In this document: in pieces, positions 9,214 through 18,231 of the stretch
Layout of the letters: the number at the start of each line of letters is the position of its first letter
How positions within the stretch are numbered: position 1 is the first letter of the stretch
Program-made: the position numbers and the translations under genes
The notes under the pieces: generated by a model
Seen by the model: the letters and a program-made list of their open reading frames with translations, nothing else
The model's database searches: none
What the model was told of the DNA's origin: nothing
DNA from: Flammeovirga yaeyamensis
Lineage (GTDB): Bacteria; Bacteroidota; Bacteroidia; Cytophagales; Flammeovirgaceae
Length of the DNA: 64,000 nt
Assembly: GCF_018736045.1 (NCBI RefSeq)
Contig: NZ_CP076132.1
Location: 977,501 to 1,041,500 of the forward strand
Direction of reading: 5' to 3'

Positions 9214-10014
9214 ATGAAACTTCTTGAAAACAAAGTTGCTCTAGTAACAGGAGCAACAAAAACAAAAGGTTTAGGTAGAGCAATTGCTGAGAAATTGGCA
9301 GAGTTAGGGGCTAAAGTAGTTTTAACTGGCCGTAACAGCTCTAAAGAGGGGATGGAAGCAAACGTTGCAGCAATCAAAGCAAATGGTGGCGAAGCAATGG
9401 GTGTTTTAGTAGATGTTTCAGATGCAGCTCAAGTAGATGCAGCTATCCAACAAGTATTGGATGCTTACGGTTCTCTTGATATCGTAGTGAACAATGCAGG
9501 TGTTGGTTTTGGTTCTGCTTTATTGGACGAAAACACTGACAAAGACTGGGATGCCAACTACGCTGTAAACGTAAAAGGTGCTTTAGCAGTTTGTAAAGGT
9601 GCTATTCCTGCCATGGAAAAATCTGGTGGTGGAGCGATTGTAAACGTTGCTTCTACAGCGGGTATCGCAGCGGGTATGGGTATGCCTTATCCTTATGTTG
9701 CTACAAAACACGCATTAGTTGGTGCAACTAAAGTGTTGGCTATTGAGCAAGCAGCGAAAGGTATCCGTGCAAATGTTGTTGCTCCAGGTGCAATCAATAC
9801 AGACATGTTGCAAGAAGCTTATAAGGCAATTGCAGAAGCTGAAGGTTGTTCAGTAGAAGAGGCAGCAGCGAAAGAGAATGCGGGTATTCCTTTGGGTCGT
9901 CCTGCTGAGCCAAGTGAAATTGCTGAAGCAATTGTATACTTAGCTTCTCCTGCAGCGAGTTACATTACAGGTATTGTATTGCCGGTTCACGGTGGTATGG
10001 CACCAGGTTTATAA
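9214..10014 (+). CDS. Short-chain dehydrogenase/reductase (second of three)
   Basis: A 266-residue SDR related to 3-oxoacyl-ACP reductase (FabG-like). The cofactor loop TGATKTKGLG (12-21) carries a two-residue insertion compared with TGAxxGIG. NNAG (93-96), Ser147 and YVATK (Tyr161, Lys165) complete the active site. It differs clearly from the other two SDRs in the operon, so they are not recent duplicates. Its reading frame is rich in GGT, GCA and GTT codons, suggesting good expression. Confidence 0.87.
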   Translation: MKLLENKVALVTGATKTKGLGRAIAEKLAELGAKVVLTGRNSSKEGMEANVAAIKANGGEAMGVLVDVSDAAQVDAAIQQVLDAYGSLDIVVNNAGVGFGSALLDENTDKDWDANYAVNVKGALAVCKGAIPAMEKSGGGAIVNVASTAGIAAGMGMPYPYVATKHALVGATKVLAIEQAAKGIRANVVAPGAINTDMLQEAYKAIAEAEGCSVEEAAAKENAGIPLGRPAEPSEIAEAIVYLASPAASYITGIVLPVHGGMAPGL

Positions 10015-10026
10015 GATCTTATTTAG

Positions 10027-10054
10027 CATCATCGACTCTTAGGAGTTGATGATG
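10027..10054 (+). repeat. Intergenic hairpin between SDR genes
   Basis: Arms CATCATCGACTC and GAGTTGATGATG form a 12-bp stem (one G-T pair) with a TTAG loop, and no T tract follows. It starts 12 bp after the second SDR and ends 17 bp before the third. Confidence 0.65.
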
Positions 10055-10071
10055 TTCTAAAGAAACTGAAG

Positions 10072-10812
10072 ATGAAGAAAGTTGCGTTAATTACAGGAGC
10101 TGCCCAGGGAATTGGTTTCGAAACAGCAAGGCTTTTAGGAGAGAAAGGATATGCAGTCATACTAGCTGATGTTCAAGATGCTTCTTCAAAAGTCGAGGAA
10201 CTTGAAGGGAAAGGTATCGAAGCCAAAGCCATATCATTTGATTTATCAAATAGTGCTACTTTTTATCAAGTAGTGGAATTTGTGGATAAGCATTACGGTA
10301 GATTAGATGCATTGGTAAACAATGCTGCCATGTTGGTAGATATGGGAAAGCATCCATCAGATTTATCAGAAGAACTATTTAGAAAAGTAATGGAAGTGAA
10401 TTATATCGGACCATTCCTTTTCACTCAAAAGTTAGTTCCTCTTTTAAAGAAAAGTGAGTCAGGCAGAATCGTTAACCTTTCCACTCAAGTGGCACAATTA
10501 GCTCAGTTATCTGATATGAATTCTCCATTAAGAGATGATATCTGTGCCGCTTATCAAAGTTCTAAGATTGGAGTAAATGCCATGACAGTGCTTTTTGCGA
10601 AGGAGTTGGAAGAATTTGGTATTAAAGTAAATAGCTGTTGTCCAGGTTGGGTAGACAGTGCTATGAATACCGACGAACTACCTGATTATGGTGATGAGGC
10701 TCGACCAAAAACACCAGCAGAAGGAGCTGATACATCGGTATGGTTAGCTACGCTTCCACAAGATGGACCAACTGCAGGTTTCTTTACAGATCGTGAAAAA
10801 ATCAATTGGTAA
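10072..10812 (+). CDS. Short-chain dehydrogenase/reductase (third of three)
   Basis: A 246-residue SDR with TGAAQGIG (8-15), NNAA (83-86), Ser137 and the catalytic YQSSK (Tyr161, Lys165). The PGWVDSAMNT and TPAEGADTSVWLATLP segments resemble carbonyl-reductase-type SDRs, which tend to use NADPH. Codon use is closer to the chromosome average than in the first two SDRs. It sits 21 bp before the deaminase gene. Confidence 0.85.
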   Translation: MKKVALITGAAQGIGFETARLLGEKGYAVILADVQDASSKVEELEGKGIEAKAISFDLSNSATFYQVVEFVDKHYGRLDALVNNAAMLVDMGKHPSDLSEELFRKVMEVNYIGPFLFTQKLVPLLKKSESGRIVNLSTQVAQLAQLSDMNSPLRDDICAAYQSSKIGVNAMTVLFAKELEEFGIKVNSCCPGWVDSAMNTDELPDYGDEARPKTPAEGADTSVWLATLPQDGPTAGFFTDREKINW

Positions 10813-10833
10813 CTAAACAATAATCATTCTACT

Positions 10834-11442
10834 ATGTGTAACAATACTGAAAAACCCGTTTTAAAGTTCGAAACTCCAAAATTCAATTATGATGAATTGG
10901 AGCAGCAACTCAACGATTATGAAGCAAATCCAGAAGGATATAAGCATGATGGACCGTCAATTATTTCTGTTCGTCAAGGGATACGTGCCGGAAGAGGAGG
11001 TAGTGTTGCAGTAGGTGGTTGTTTGCTTCATCATGATGAGGTGATTGCAGAAAATATGTCAAAAGCCAACTCTCCTTATCACCGCTTGGATTTACATGCT
11101 GAGATGGTGCTATTGAATGAGTTAGAAGACAGATTGTGTGATGATAAAACCCCTCGAATGAGAGATTACACTTTGTTTACTTCTCAAGAACCTTGTCCGA
11201 TGTGTTTGGCAAGAATCTGTTTTAGTCAAGTGGGTAAAACGTATTACGTTTACAGAGACGGAAATAGTATTGAAGCTGGAGCACAAACGAATTATGAAAG
11301 AATGCCAGAAGGGTTTCAATTGTTGGGTTCAAGATTGATTGTTGAAGAAGCAGATTGTTCTCCGAAGCTAAAAGAAATTGCACGTCAGGTATGGCTAAAC
11401 TCCATCGATCATTGCGTGGACGAATGGCTAGAAAGATATTAA
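10834..11442 (+). CDS. Cytidine deaminase-fold deaminase (CMP/dCMP or guanine deaminase-like)
   Basis: A 202-residue zinc hydrolase with the signature HAE (His88, Glu90) and PCPMC (Cys121, Cys124). This gives one histidine and two cysteines for zinc and a glutamate for proton shuttling. It should deaminate an amidine-like C-NH2 in a ring, as in a nucleobase. Compared with TadA it has an extra N-terminal 40 residues and a long C-terminal part. In this operon it may act on a cyclic guanidino intermediate, which is inference. One base separates its stop from the next ATG. Confidence 0.8.
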   Translation: MCNNTEKPVLKFETPKFNYDELEQQLNDYEANPEGYKHDGPSIISVRQGIRAGRGGSVAVGGCLLHHDEVIAENMSKANSPYHRLDLHAEMVLLNELEDRLCDDKTPRMRDYTLFTSQEPCPMCLARICFSQVGKTYYVYRDGNSIEAGAQTNYERMPEGFQLLGSRLIVEEADCSPKLKEIARQVWLNSIDHCVDEWLERY

Positions 11443-11443
11443 T

Positions 11444-12088
11444 ATGGCATCACAAGAAATACAACAACCTAGAGACCACACCTACTTTCTGGACTATGTA
11501 AAACATTTGGGCATGCTGCTTTTTGCAATAAGTATGACCACCCCAGTTTTGGGATTGATTGTTTTTGATGTGGAAACAGAAATTGTAGATGGAGAAAAAG
11601 TAATAGATTCTCAATTGATATGGGATAAACCATTTCTTCCTTATGTAGCTGGTTTCTTGATATTAGTTATCCATTGGTTCAAGTTCGTCGAAGTACATCA
11701 TTCGATGAGAACAACCAACCTCAATCAGATATTAATCACCTTTGGTTACTTCTTTCTACTATGTCTCTATCCTTATTTTGAAATGAACATTGAGTTCACT
11801 TCAGATCAACCTCATTCAAGAGCCATTTTTAGTGCTGTATGGGGATTATTAGGCATCTTTTCGTATTGGAAACTGCATCATGCAAAGAAAAACGATATGC
11901 TTAAAGAGGAGATGACCGACGAGAGAATCAAGGTGTTATCCAACGAAATTTTAGCTGACCCAGTAGTCGCAATAGCTTGTATAGGTCTATCCTATATCAG
12001 TTTCCTCGCTTGGTTAGTAGGCATGGTTGCTTTAGTACCTATCGCCAATTATATATTAGCAAGAACTAGCATCAGAGCTGGTCATTAA
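11444..12088 (+). CDS. Multi-pass membrane protein, unknown
   Basis: A 214-residue protein with about six hydrophobic segments (near 20-42, 64-82, 92-112, 125-142, and two in 170-207). The order of segments and the HWFKFVEVHHSMRTTNLNQIL stretch faintly resemble TMEM175/DUF1211 channels, but the RxxxFSDG signature is absent, so this is only a suggestion. It starts one base after the deaminase stop and ends 8 bp before an outer-membrane protein gene, so these three are likely translated together. It may be an inner-membrane permease for the pathway. Confidence 0.55.
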   Translation: MASQEIQQPRDHTYFLDYVKHLGMLLFAISMTTPVLGLIVFDVETEIVDGEKVIDSQLIWDKPFLPYVAGFLILVIHWFKFVEVHHSMRTTNLNQILITFGYFFLLCLYPYFEMNIEFTSDQPHSRAIFSAVWGLLGIFSYWKLHHAKKNDMLKEEMTDERIKVLSNEILADPVVAIACIGLSYISFLAWLVGMVALVPIANYILARTSIRAGH

Positions 12089-12096
12089 TTTTCACT

Positions 12097-12840
12097 ATGA
12101 AACAATTCATTTCACTATTTACTCTTCTTCTTTTATCAAACTTCATTTTCGCACAAGAAGAAATTGACGCATCAAAGCCAACCAACTTTTATACTCAGTT
12201 GTACAACCATTTAGAATACAACTATTCTAAAAATGGAGCAGATACATATGGGTATAGAGCAGAGTTTATGTTTGCACCAAGTGATGCACACTTGTTCTTA
12301 GCTGAGATGCCATTATTGCATAACACTGAGACAGGGAAAACAGGCATTGGAGATTTTAGAGCGAGATATTTTTATCTCCCCTATAAAAACTATGATAAGT
12401 TCTTCGGAGCATTTGGTCCATCGGTAGACATTTTTGCTCCTACAGGAAATTATGATGATGGTTTAGGATCTGGAGCTTGGTTAGTACAGCCAGGTGTTAC
12501 AGTAGGTTTAATGATAGCAGATTGGATTCAAATGTTCCCAATTCTTTCTTATCAGTACACTTCAGCACCAGTGTTAGAAAGACCAGGTTTGTTCCAAGAT
12601 CCACAACACGGAATGTCGTTTCAGATCATCACTCCAATTATTTTGAGTGAGAAGATGTTCCTTCAAGTTACGCCAATTTATACGGCAAGTAACATTGGTA
12701 TGGAAAGAAACGACCGTTACATACAAGAATTTATTGCACAATACGCATTATCAGATAAGCTACAACTTAGTGGTTTTTACAGAGGAGTTTTTAAAGATGA
12801 TAATCACACTGCTCGTTTGGCCCTTGTAGTTTTCCTTTAA
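12097..12840 (+). CDS. Outer-membrane beta-barrel protein (MetA/phenol-degradation-transporter-like)
   Basis: A 247-residue protein with a signal peptide (cleavage near FAQ-EEI, residue 20). Alternating hydrophobic/aromatic strands follow, and the last residue pattern (ARLALVVFL) ends in a hydrophobic strand, as outer-membrane barrels do. The fold resembles proteins annotated as putative MetA-pathway outer-membrane transporters. It probably takes up the substrate of the operon. It is followed 29 bp later by the PLP decarboxylase gene. Confidence 0.65.
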   Translation: MKQFISLFTLLLLSNFIFAQEEIDASKPTNFYTQLYNHLEYNYSKNGADTYGYRAEFMFAPSDAHLFLAEMPLLHNTETGKTGIGDFRARYFYLPYKNYDKFFGAFGPSVDIFAPTGNYDDGLGSGAWLVQPGVTVGLMIADWIQMFPILSYQYTSAPVLERPGLFQDPQHGMSFQIITPIILSEKMFLQVTPIYTASNIGMERNDRYIQEFIAQYALSDKLQLSGFYRGVFKDDNHTARLALVVFL

Positions 12841-12869
12841 GAAACGAAAAACATTAAATAGATAGAATC

Positions 12870-14255
12870 ATGAGCGATATCAAAATGAACCCGCTTTTAA
12901 GCGTGAAAAACGGAGAATTATTTATCGAAGATGTAAGCACTGTAGACATTGCTAATAAGTACGGTACTCCTTTATTCGTGGTATCAGAAAACATCTTGGT
13001 ACAAAACTACCTTGCCTTCCAAAACACTTTCCAAAAGTTTTATCCTGAGGGAAGAATTCGTGTTATGGCAGCGGTAAAAGCCAACCCAACTGTAGCGGTA
13101 AGAAGAGTATTATCTCAAGCGGGTTGTGGTTGTGATACTTTCGGTGCTGGAGAGTTGGAAACAGCAATTAGAGGTGGTGTACCTTACGAAGATATCGCCG
13201 TTAACGGTTCGATTAAATCAGATGATATTATCAGAAAAGCAATTGATTTAGGTATTCATATCGTTTTGGATAACAAAGACGAACTAGGTGTTTGCCAAAG
13301 AATTGCTGCTGAATTGGGTAAAGAAGCACACGTGATGTTGCGTATCAAGCCTTACATGAAAGACCTTGATGAGCCATCGGATTTCTTCCCCGCACGTTTG
13401 ATTCGTGAAATGACACAAACGGTAAAATACGGTATCCCTACTTCTGAAGTAAGAGAGATGTTGCCACAGTTTGCCGATTGTCCAAATGTGAAGCTAGTTG
13501 GTGTACATACACATGCCGGTCGTCACTCGAAAAAGCCAATTTTCTGGTCGTCATTGGTACAATCAGTAGTCGACATGATCAAAGAAATTCATGATGGTGT
13601 GGGTAATAACTGGTCACCTTCAATTGTTTCTGTTGGTGGTGGTTTCCCTGCTGAAATGGACAAAGAAACTCGTGTTGCAGTAACGGATTACGATACGCCT
13701 CACTTAGAAGATTTCGCTAAAGTGATTACAGAAACTTTCAGAAATGGAATGAAAGGTATTGGGCTTTCTTCTGATGGTGTAATTCTTGAAATCGAGCCGG
13801 GTCGTGCGATGTACAACGAAAGTGGTATCCACTTATTCAAAGTACATAACATGAAGCATGAAACTGCCAATGGTATGGATTACCAATGGGCAGAAACAGA
13901 TACTTCGGAGACGTTCTTAAGTGTTGGCGGTTTGAATGTAACACCTCCATTCGATTTAGTAGCGTGTAACAAAGCAGATCAAACATACAATACTCCTGTA
14001 GATGTTGTAGGTATTACTTGTAACTACGACTGTCTTGCAGAACAACATAAAATGCCACAACTGGAAAAAGGGGATACACTGGCGTTCTTGAACACAGGTT
14101 CTTACATCGAGCCTTATACTTGTAACTTCAATGCACTTCCTAGACCAGGTATGGTGATGGTAAAAGGTGATACTGTGGAATGGGTGAAAACTCCTGAAAC
14201 ACAAGACGAGGTATTCTCGAGACACGTTGTACCAGAAAGATTAAAAGATATCTAG
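12870..14255 (+). CDS. Fold-III PLP-dependent decarboxylase (LysA/ornithine-decarboxylase superfamily)
   Basis: A 461-residue alanine-racemase-fold enzyme. Lys70 in AVKANP is the PLP Schiff-base lysine. GVHTHAGRH, SVGGGFPAE and EIEPGRAM match the phosphate- and substrate-binding segments. The catalytic block reads VGITCNYDC (Cys384) where diaminopimelate decarboxylases have C-E-S-x-D, and GSYIEPYTCNFN where they have GAYG. These changes argue against diaminopimelate as substrate. A decarboxylase beside a ureohydrolase suggests a guanidino-amino-acid route, by analogy with arginine to agmatine to putrescine. That pathway is inference. Confidence 0.75.
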   Translation: MSDIKMNPLLSVKNGELFIEDVSTVDIANKYGTPLFVVSENILVQNYLAFQNTFQKFYPEGRIRVMAAVKANPTVAVRRVLSQAGCGCDTFGAGELETAIRGGVPYEDIAVNGSIKSDDIIRKAIDLGIHIVLDNKDELGVCQRIAAELGKEAHVMLRIKPYMKDLDEPSDFFPARLIREMTQTVKYGIPTSEVREMLPQFADCPNVKLVGVHTHAGRHSKKPIFWSSLVQSVVDMIKEIHDGVGNNWSPSIVSVGGGFPAEMDKETRVAVTDYDTPHLEDFAKVITETFRNGMKGIGLSSDGVILEIEPGRAMYNESGIHLFKVHNMKHETANGMDYQWAETDTSETFLSVGGLNVTPPFDLVACNKADQTYNTPVDVVGITCNYDCLAEQHKMPQLEKGDTLAFLNTGSYIEPYTCNFNALPRPGMVMVKGDTVEWVKTPETQDEVFSRHVVPERLKDI

Positions 14256-14305
14256 TAATGACTAGGTATTGTTAAGCCTAATTTGTTTAGATAAAATGTA
14301 TCGAT

Positions 14306-14329
14306 GGGGACGATGAAACCCTCGTCCCC
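14306..14329 (+). repeat. Intergenic hairpin after decarboxylase gene
   Basis: Arms GGGGACGA (14306-14313) and TCGTCCCC (14322-14329) enclose an 8-nt loop. The GGGACG motif resembles the other family A hairpins. No T tract follows, and the operon continues. Confidence 0.6.
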
Positions 14330-14378
14330 TCGGTAGTTATGGAAAGAAATTTCTCTCTATTGATTACTTCTCATGGGA

Positions 14379-16490
14379 ATGAAAAAAATACTACTATGTA
14401 TAGGTTGGTTATTGACTTTACCACTTCTAGCACATCATCCTGACAATCCATCAGGAACATTTGAGATCGACTGGAAGACAAGTCAAATCGATAAAACCAT
14501 AGCTACAGGAGTGTTCCAAACAATGGGACTTCGTGTGGATAATGATCCATCTAGAGCCGGCGTAAAAAGAGACGGGGACGATCAGATTCTATACGGTATA
14601 GCTTTGGGATTTAGTATCGACGATACTTTTGCTTTTGATATCGATCAGAAAGTAAAAGTAACTGTGGAGATGGAAGTAAGTAATCTCAAGCAGTTCTATT
14701 ACGCTTACGACAGAAATGGTGTAGTAGAATCTGTACACAAAGTGGATATCAAAGAAGGACAAACGGGATGGCAGACGTTCGAATTTGTTTTGGACAGAGC
14801 TCGTTTAGCTAACAGAGGATATGGGAACACAGACTTTGCTTTATCAAGTAATGTGGATATGTCTTCTCAGTTATTGTTCATCAAGGATATTCGTTTTGAA
14901 TTGGTAGGTGATAATGTACCTCAAAATCCTACTGGAAATTTACAGTTAAACCTTTTCAATAAGAAATCAAAAGAAAGAGTAGCGGCACAGATCGGACTAT
15001 ATGATGCCACTGGCAGAATGCCTCTTCCAACAGAAAGTGCTATCGAGCTACAATTCTTCGAAAACATGGTTCGCTCTGTAGAAATCAGAGAAGAACTAGA
15101 TCAAATCAACTGGCCTCATAAAAACCATTATACAATGTATATCGATGGTTTGTATCAAGCCAATATTCCTGCAGGGAAGTATGATTTAGTAATTATGAAA
15201 GGACCTGAATATCCAATTTATCAAAAGACAATTGAGATTAAGGAAGGTCAGACGAATAACATCAACTTGTATTTGGAGCATGTATTTGATATGCCTAAAA
15301 AAGGTTGGTACTCTGGAGATGTTCATAACCACTTCTCAAGAAGAAATTCGAGCATGAACCCGAATCAAATTGCCCATGCGAGAGCAGCAGATTTACATAT
15401 GCATTGGTTGTATGCATTGGGGAATTCGGTCACGACTCACTTCGATCAATATGCTTGGGGGAAAGAAGGTCAGTACAAAGAGAAAAATTATTATATCGCT
15501 TCTGGACAGGAAGATCCGAGAACTGACTTTCTAGGTCACGTTTTAGCGATGGGACACAATGAGTTTGTTCGCTATCCCAACGAATACTTCCATTACGATA
15601 AAGTATCGAAAGAGGTACATAATCAAGGAGGTGTATTTGGAGTAGCACATATGGACTTCGCTCAGTTCCAACAAAATATTGCTTTGGCTTTATTGGTTCC
15701 AGAAGATGAAGTGGATTTTGTAGAGATTTTCCAATATCACTCTTTGAACTTAAACGATTGGTATGCTTTCCTTAACCTTGGGTATAAGTTATCGGCAGCA
15801 GCGGGATCGGATTGGCCGTACATGTCGCTTCCAGGAGCGGTAAGAACTTATGTGAAAGTTGATGGAGAATTTTCTCCAGAAGCTTGGAACGAAGGTTTGG
15901 AAAAAGGAAGGTCGTTTGTTTCCAATGGTCCGATGGTCGATTTCAACATCAATGGATCTGATATAGGCTCGACGGTGAGTGTGAAGAAAGGAGAGAACAT
16001 CACTTTAAAAGCCAAAGGTTATATCGTTCCAAGTTGGGATAAATTAAACTATGCTTCTGTGATTATGAATGGGGAGATCATCAAAGAGATTAAACTGGAA
16101 AAAAGTCAAGAAGAAATTGAAATTAATTTAGATATCCCAATGGAAGAAAGTGCTTGGTTTGCGATCAAAGTACATGGAGAAAAAGCCCATGATATTGTAT
16201 TCCAAAGTCACTTTACCAAAAGAATTCAAGCCCACACTTCTCCGATTTATGTAGAAGTAGATGGTCAGCCAACTTGGTCAAAAACAAAAGGACCAGAGAT
16301 CATCGATGCTTTAATCAAAAGAATGGAAGAGGTGAAGGAAATGAAGTATCAGCGTTACGATAACGAGGCTTGGGAAAGTCCTGATAGAACGTCTGAAATG
16401 TTGGATGCTTTCCGTCCATTCTTAAAGACATGGATTGATGAAACGAAGGCATACTACGAAGATTTAAAAAAGAAAATTGTGACACCATAG
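14379..16490 (+). CDS. Secreted PHP-domain metallohydrolase (CehA/McbA family)
   Basis: A roughly 703-residue protein with a signal peptide (MKKILLCIGWLLTLPLLAHH). The N-terminal part (to about 300) is beta-rich and carbohydrate-binding-like. The catalytic part starts at GWYSGDVHNHFS (H-x-H metal ligands), then SGQEDPRTDFLGH and GGVFGVAHMDFA, as in the CehA/McbA group of metal-dependent hydrolases, whose founding member hydrolyses carbaryl. A C-terminal beta domain and helical tail follow. I chose the ATG at 14379; ATG at 14373 would add two residues. It probably processes the pathway substrate outside the cytoplasm before import. It ends 13 bp before the MFS gene. Confidence 0.72.
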   Translation: MKKILLCIGWLLTLPLLAHHPDNPSGTFEIDWKTSQIDKTIATGVFQTMGLRVDNDPSRAGVKRDGDDQILYGIALGFSIDDTFAFDIDQKVKVTVEMEVSNLKQFYYAYDRNGVVESVHKVDIKEGQTGWQTFEFVLDRARLANRGYGNTDFALSSNVDMSSQLLFIKDIRFELVGDNVPQNPTGNLQLNLFNKKSKERVAAQIGLYDATGRMPLPTESAIELQFFENMVRSVEIREELDQINWPHKNHYTMYIDGLYQANIPAGKYDLVIMKGPEYPIYQKTIEIKEGQTNNINLYLEHVFDMPKKGWYSGDVHNHFSRRNSSMNPNQIAHARAADLHMHWLYALGNSVTTHFDQYAWGKEGQYKEKNYYIASGQEDPRTDFLGHVLAMGHNEFVRYPNEYFHYDKVSKEVHNQGGVFGVAHMDFAQFQQNIALALLVPEDEVDFVEIFQYHSLNLNDWYAFLNLGYKLSAAAGSDWPYMSLPGAVRTYVKVDGEFSPEAWNEGLEKGRSFVSNGPMVDFNINGSDIGSTVSVKKGENITLKAKGYIVPSWDKLNYASVIMNGEIIKEIKLEKSQEEIEINLDIPMEESAWFAIKVHGEKAHDIVFQSHFTKRIQAHTSPIYVEVDGQPTWSKTKGPEIIDALIKRMEEVKEMKYQRYDNEAWESPDRTSEMLDAFRPFLKTWIDETKAYYEDLKKKIVTP

Positions 16491-16503
16491 ATTAAACTAA
16501 CAA

Positions 16504-18111
16504 ATGAGTACGCAAGATAAAATGAACTGGAAACCGTTAATCGTAATCATCCTCTCGATGGTGATGATGTACATTACATCATTTAGTATTAACGTATTGA
16601 TTGGCCCAATTGTACAAGACCTCAATTGGTCGGTATCGGGTCTGCAAATGGTGATCGTATCCGCGTCTTTAATTGCTGGTACTTTGATGGTAACCGCAGG
16701 ACGTTTAGGCGATAAAATAGGGAAGAAAAAAGTATTTATCATCGGATCAATTATTTATACCGTTGGTCTGACGATAGTAGTTTTAGCACCCAATTCCACG
16801 ATATTTAGTGTAGCATGGGCTTTGATTTGGCCTTTCGGTATGGTGTTGGTTATTCCGACATCCATTGCACTCATCATGTATTTCTACGATGGATCTCAAA
16901 GAGCTTCGGCATTTGCCATCTATGGAGCGGTACTATCAATTATCTCTGCTTTAGCACCAGTAATTGTAGGTTATTTAGCTTCTATCGTTTCATGGAGAAT
17001 AGCACTAGGTTTATCACCTGCATTTGGTGTATTGACCATTTTAGCTGCTTTCACCTTACCAGAAACAGAAAAAGATTCATCCATTAAAATTGATATTCTA
17101 TCAGTAGTATTATCAGTATTGGCTTTCGGTACCTTCTTGATTGCAACGACAATGGCATCGGAGTTCGGTTGGTTAATGGAGAAAAGACCATTTGATATTG
17201 GAGGGACAGTCATTCCTTTAGGAGGATTATCTATTGTGCCTGTGATGTATGCCATTGCAGTAGTATTATTGATTGTCTTCTTCAAGAGAGGAGCAGCGTT
17301 GACAGCCAAAGGAGAAACACCATTATTGAGTGCATCCATTTTGAAAAACATACCATTCTCTATCGGGATGACAATTCAAGCGTTATTGTACTTCTTGATT
17401 GCGGCAGTATTGTTTACGGTTTCAGTCTTTGTACAATCGGCAGCAGGTTTAGATTCTTTTGATACAGCATTGACCACTTTACCAATTTCAATTGGTGTAG
17501 CCTTCACCGCTTTCGGAACAGCAAGTTTAGGGGAGAAAATTTCTCCAAAATTGATCGTGATAGTTGGTTTTGCGATCATCTTAGGAGGATCATTCTTATT
17601 GACACAACAAACATCTGTGGAGATGACTTGGATGTCAACGATCTCAGGAGCGTTAGTGTTCGGTGTTGGTTGTGGTTTAGTGATGGCACAAATTGCCACA
17701 TTAACGATGATCAAAGTACCTTCATCTCAGGATGGAGAGGCTTCTGGATTATCAGAGACCATGAAAGAGATTGTAGGTCAAGGATTCGCCATTGCCTTCG
17801 CAGGATCCATCTTATTCGGTTCGGTTTATTCGAATATGGTAGACGGTTACGAAACGACTGAGGAGCTTCAGTTATCGGAGACTGCCAAAGAAGAAATTAT
17901 TATCGAATTAGAAGATACATTTATGGAAATTACTCCTGAGGAAGAGAAAGCTTGGGTACAGGAGGAGTTACCAGAAAAAACAAAAGCTGCGTATCAAGAG
18001 ATCGTGAACAATTCTGCTGAGAAAGCTTTCACAGATACATTTATGATCATCAGTATCTTTACGGTGATTTCATTGATATTAAGTTTCTTCCTTCCAGGAA
18101 AAGAAAAGTAA
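16504..18111 (+). CDS. MFS transporter, DHA2-like (14 TM)
   Basis: A 535-residue permease with about 14 hydrophobic helices. The MFS A-motif GRLGDKIGKKKV lies in the loop after the second helix (residues about 63-74). A charged, glutamate-rich insertion (about 455-505) sits before the last helix. The DHA2 group usually exports drugs or toxic compounds by proton antiport, so it could export a product rather than import the substrate. It is the last gene of the operon and is followed by a strong hairpin. Confidence 0.85.
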   Translation: MSTQDKMNWKPLIVIILSMVMMYITSFSINVLIGPIVQDLNWSVSGLQMVIVSASLIAGTLMVTAGRLGDKIGKKKVFIIGSIIYTVGLTIVVLAPNSTIFSVAWALIWPFGMVLVIPTSIALIMYFYDGSQRASAFAIYGAVLSIISALAPVIVGYLASIVSWRIALGLSPAFGVLTILAAFTLPETEKDSSIKIDILSVVLSVLAFGTFLIATTMASEFGWLMEKRPFDIGGTVIPLGGLSIVPVMYAIAVVLLIVFFKRGAALTAKGETPLLSASILKNIPFSIGMTIQALLYFLIAAVLFTVSVFVQSAAGLDSFDTALTTLPISIGVAFTAFGTASLGEKISPKLIVIVGFAIILGGSFLLTQQTSVEMTWMSTISGALVFGVGCGLVMAQIATLTMIKVPSSQDGEASGLSETMKEIVGQGFAIAFAGSILFGSVYSNMVDGYETTEELQLSETAKEEIIIELEDTFMEITPEEEKAWVQEELPEKTKAAYQEIVNNSAEKAFTDTFMIISIFTVISLILSFFLPGKEK

Positions 18112-18117
18112 AAATAA

Positions 18118-18154
18118 TTAGAGGTTGACTCAGTATTCTTGAGTTAACCTCTAA
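18118..18154 (+). terminator. Hairpin ending the catabolic operon
   Basis: Arms TTAGAGGTTGACTCA (18118-18132) and TGAGTTAACCTCTAA (18140-18154) pair over 15 bp with one G-T pair. The following bases are A/T rich but lack a run of T, so it may slow exonucleases as well as terminate. Confidence 0.6.
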
Positions 18155-18166
18155 CATAATATATTC

Positions 18167-18198
18167 TCGTTGAGAGCTTCGAAAAGATGTCTCGACGA
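18167..18198 (+). repeat. Second hairpin between MFS gene and small CDS
   Basis: TCGTTGAGA (18167-18175) pairs with TCTCGACGA (18190-18198), a 9-bp stem with one G-T pair, 34 bp before the next ATG. It may lie in the 5' leader of that gene. Confidence 0.4.
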
Positions 18199-18231
18199 AT
18201 AAAGTATTATCTATCCTAAACACAAAAGCAA

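Noticed and set aside
16971-17714. Minus-strand frames of 112 and 126 codons inside the MFS gene
   Set aside because: They are antisense to a well-supported MFS gene and have compositions typical of reverse-frame reading.
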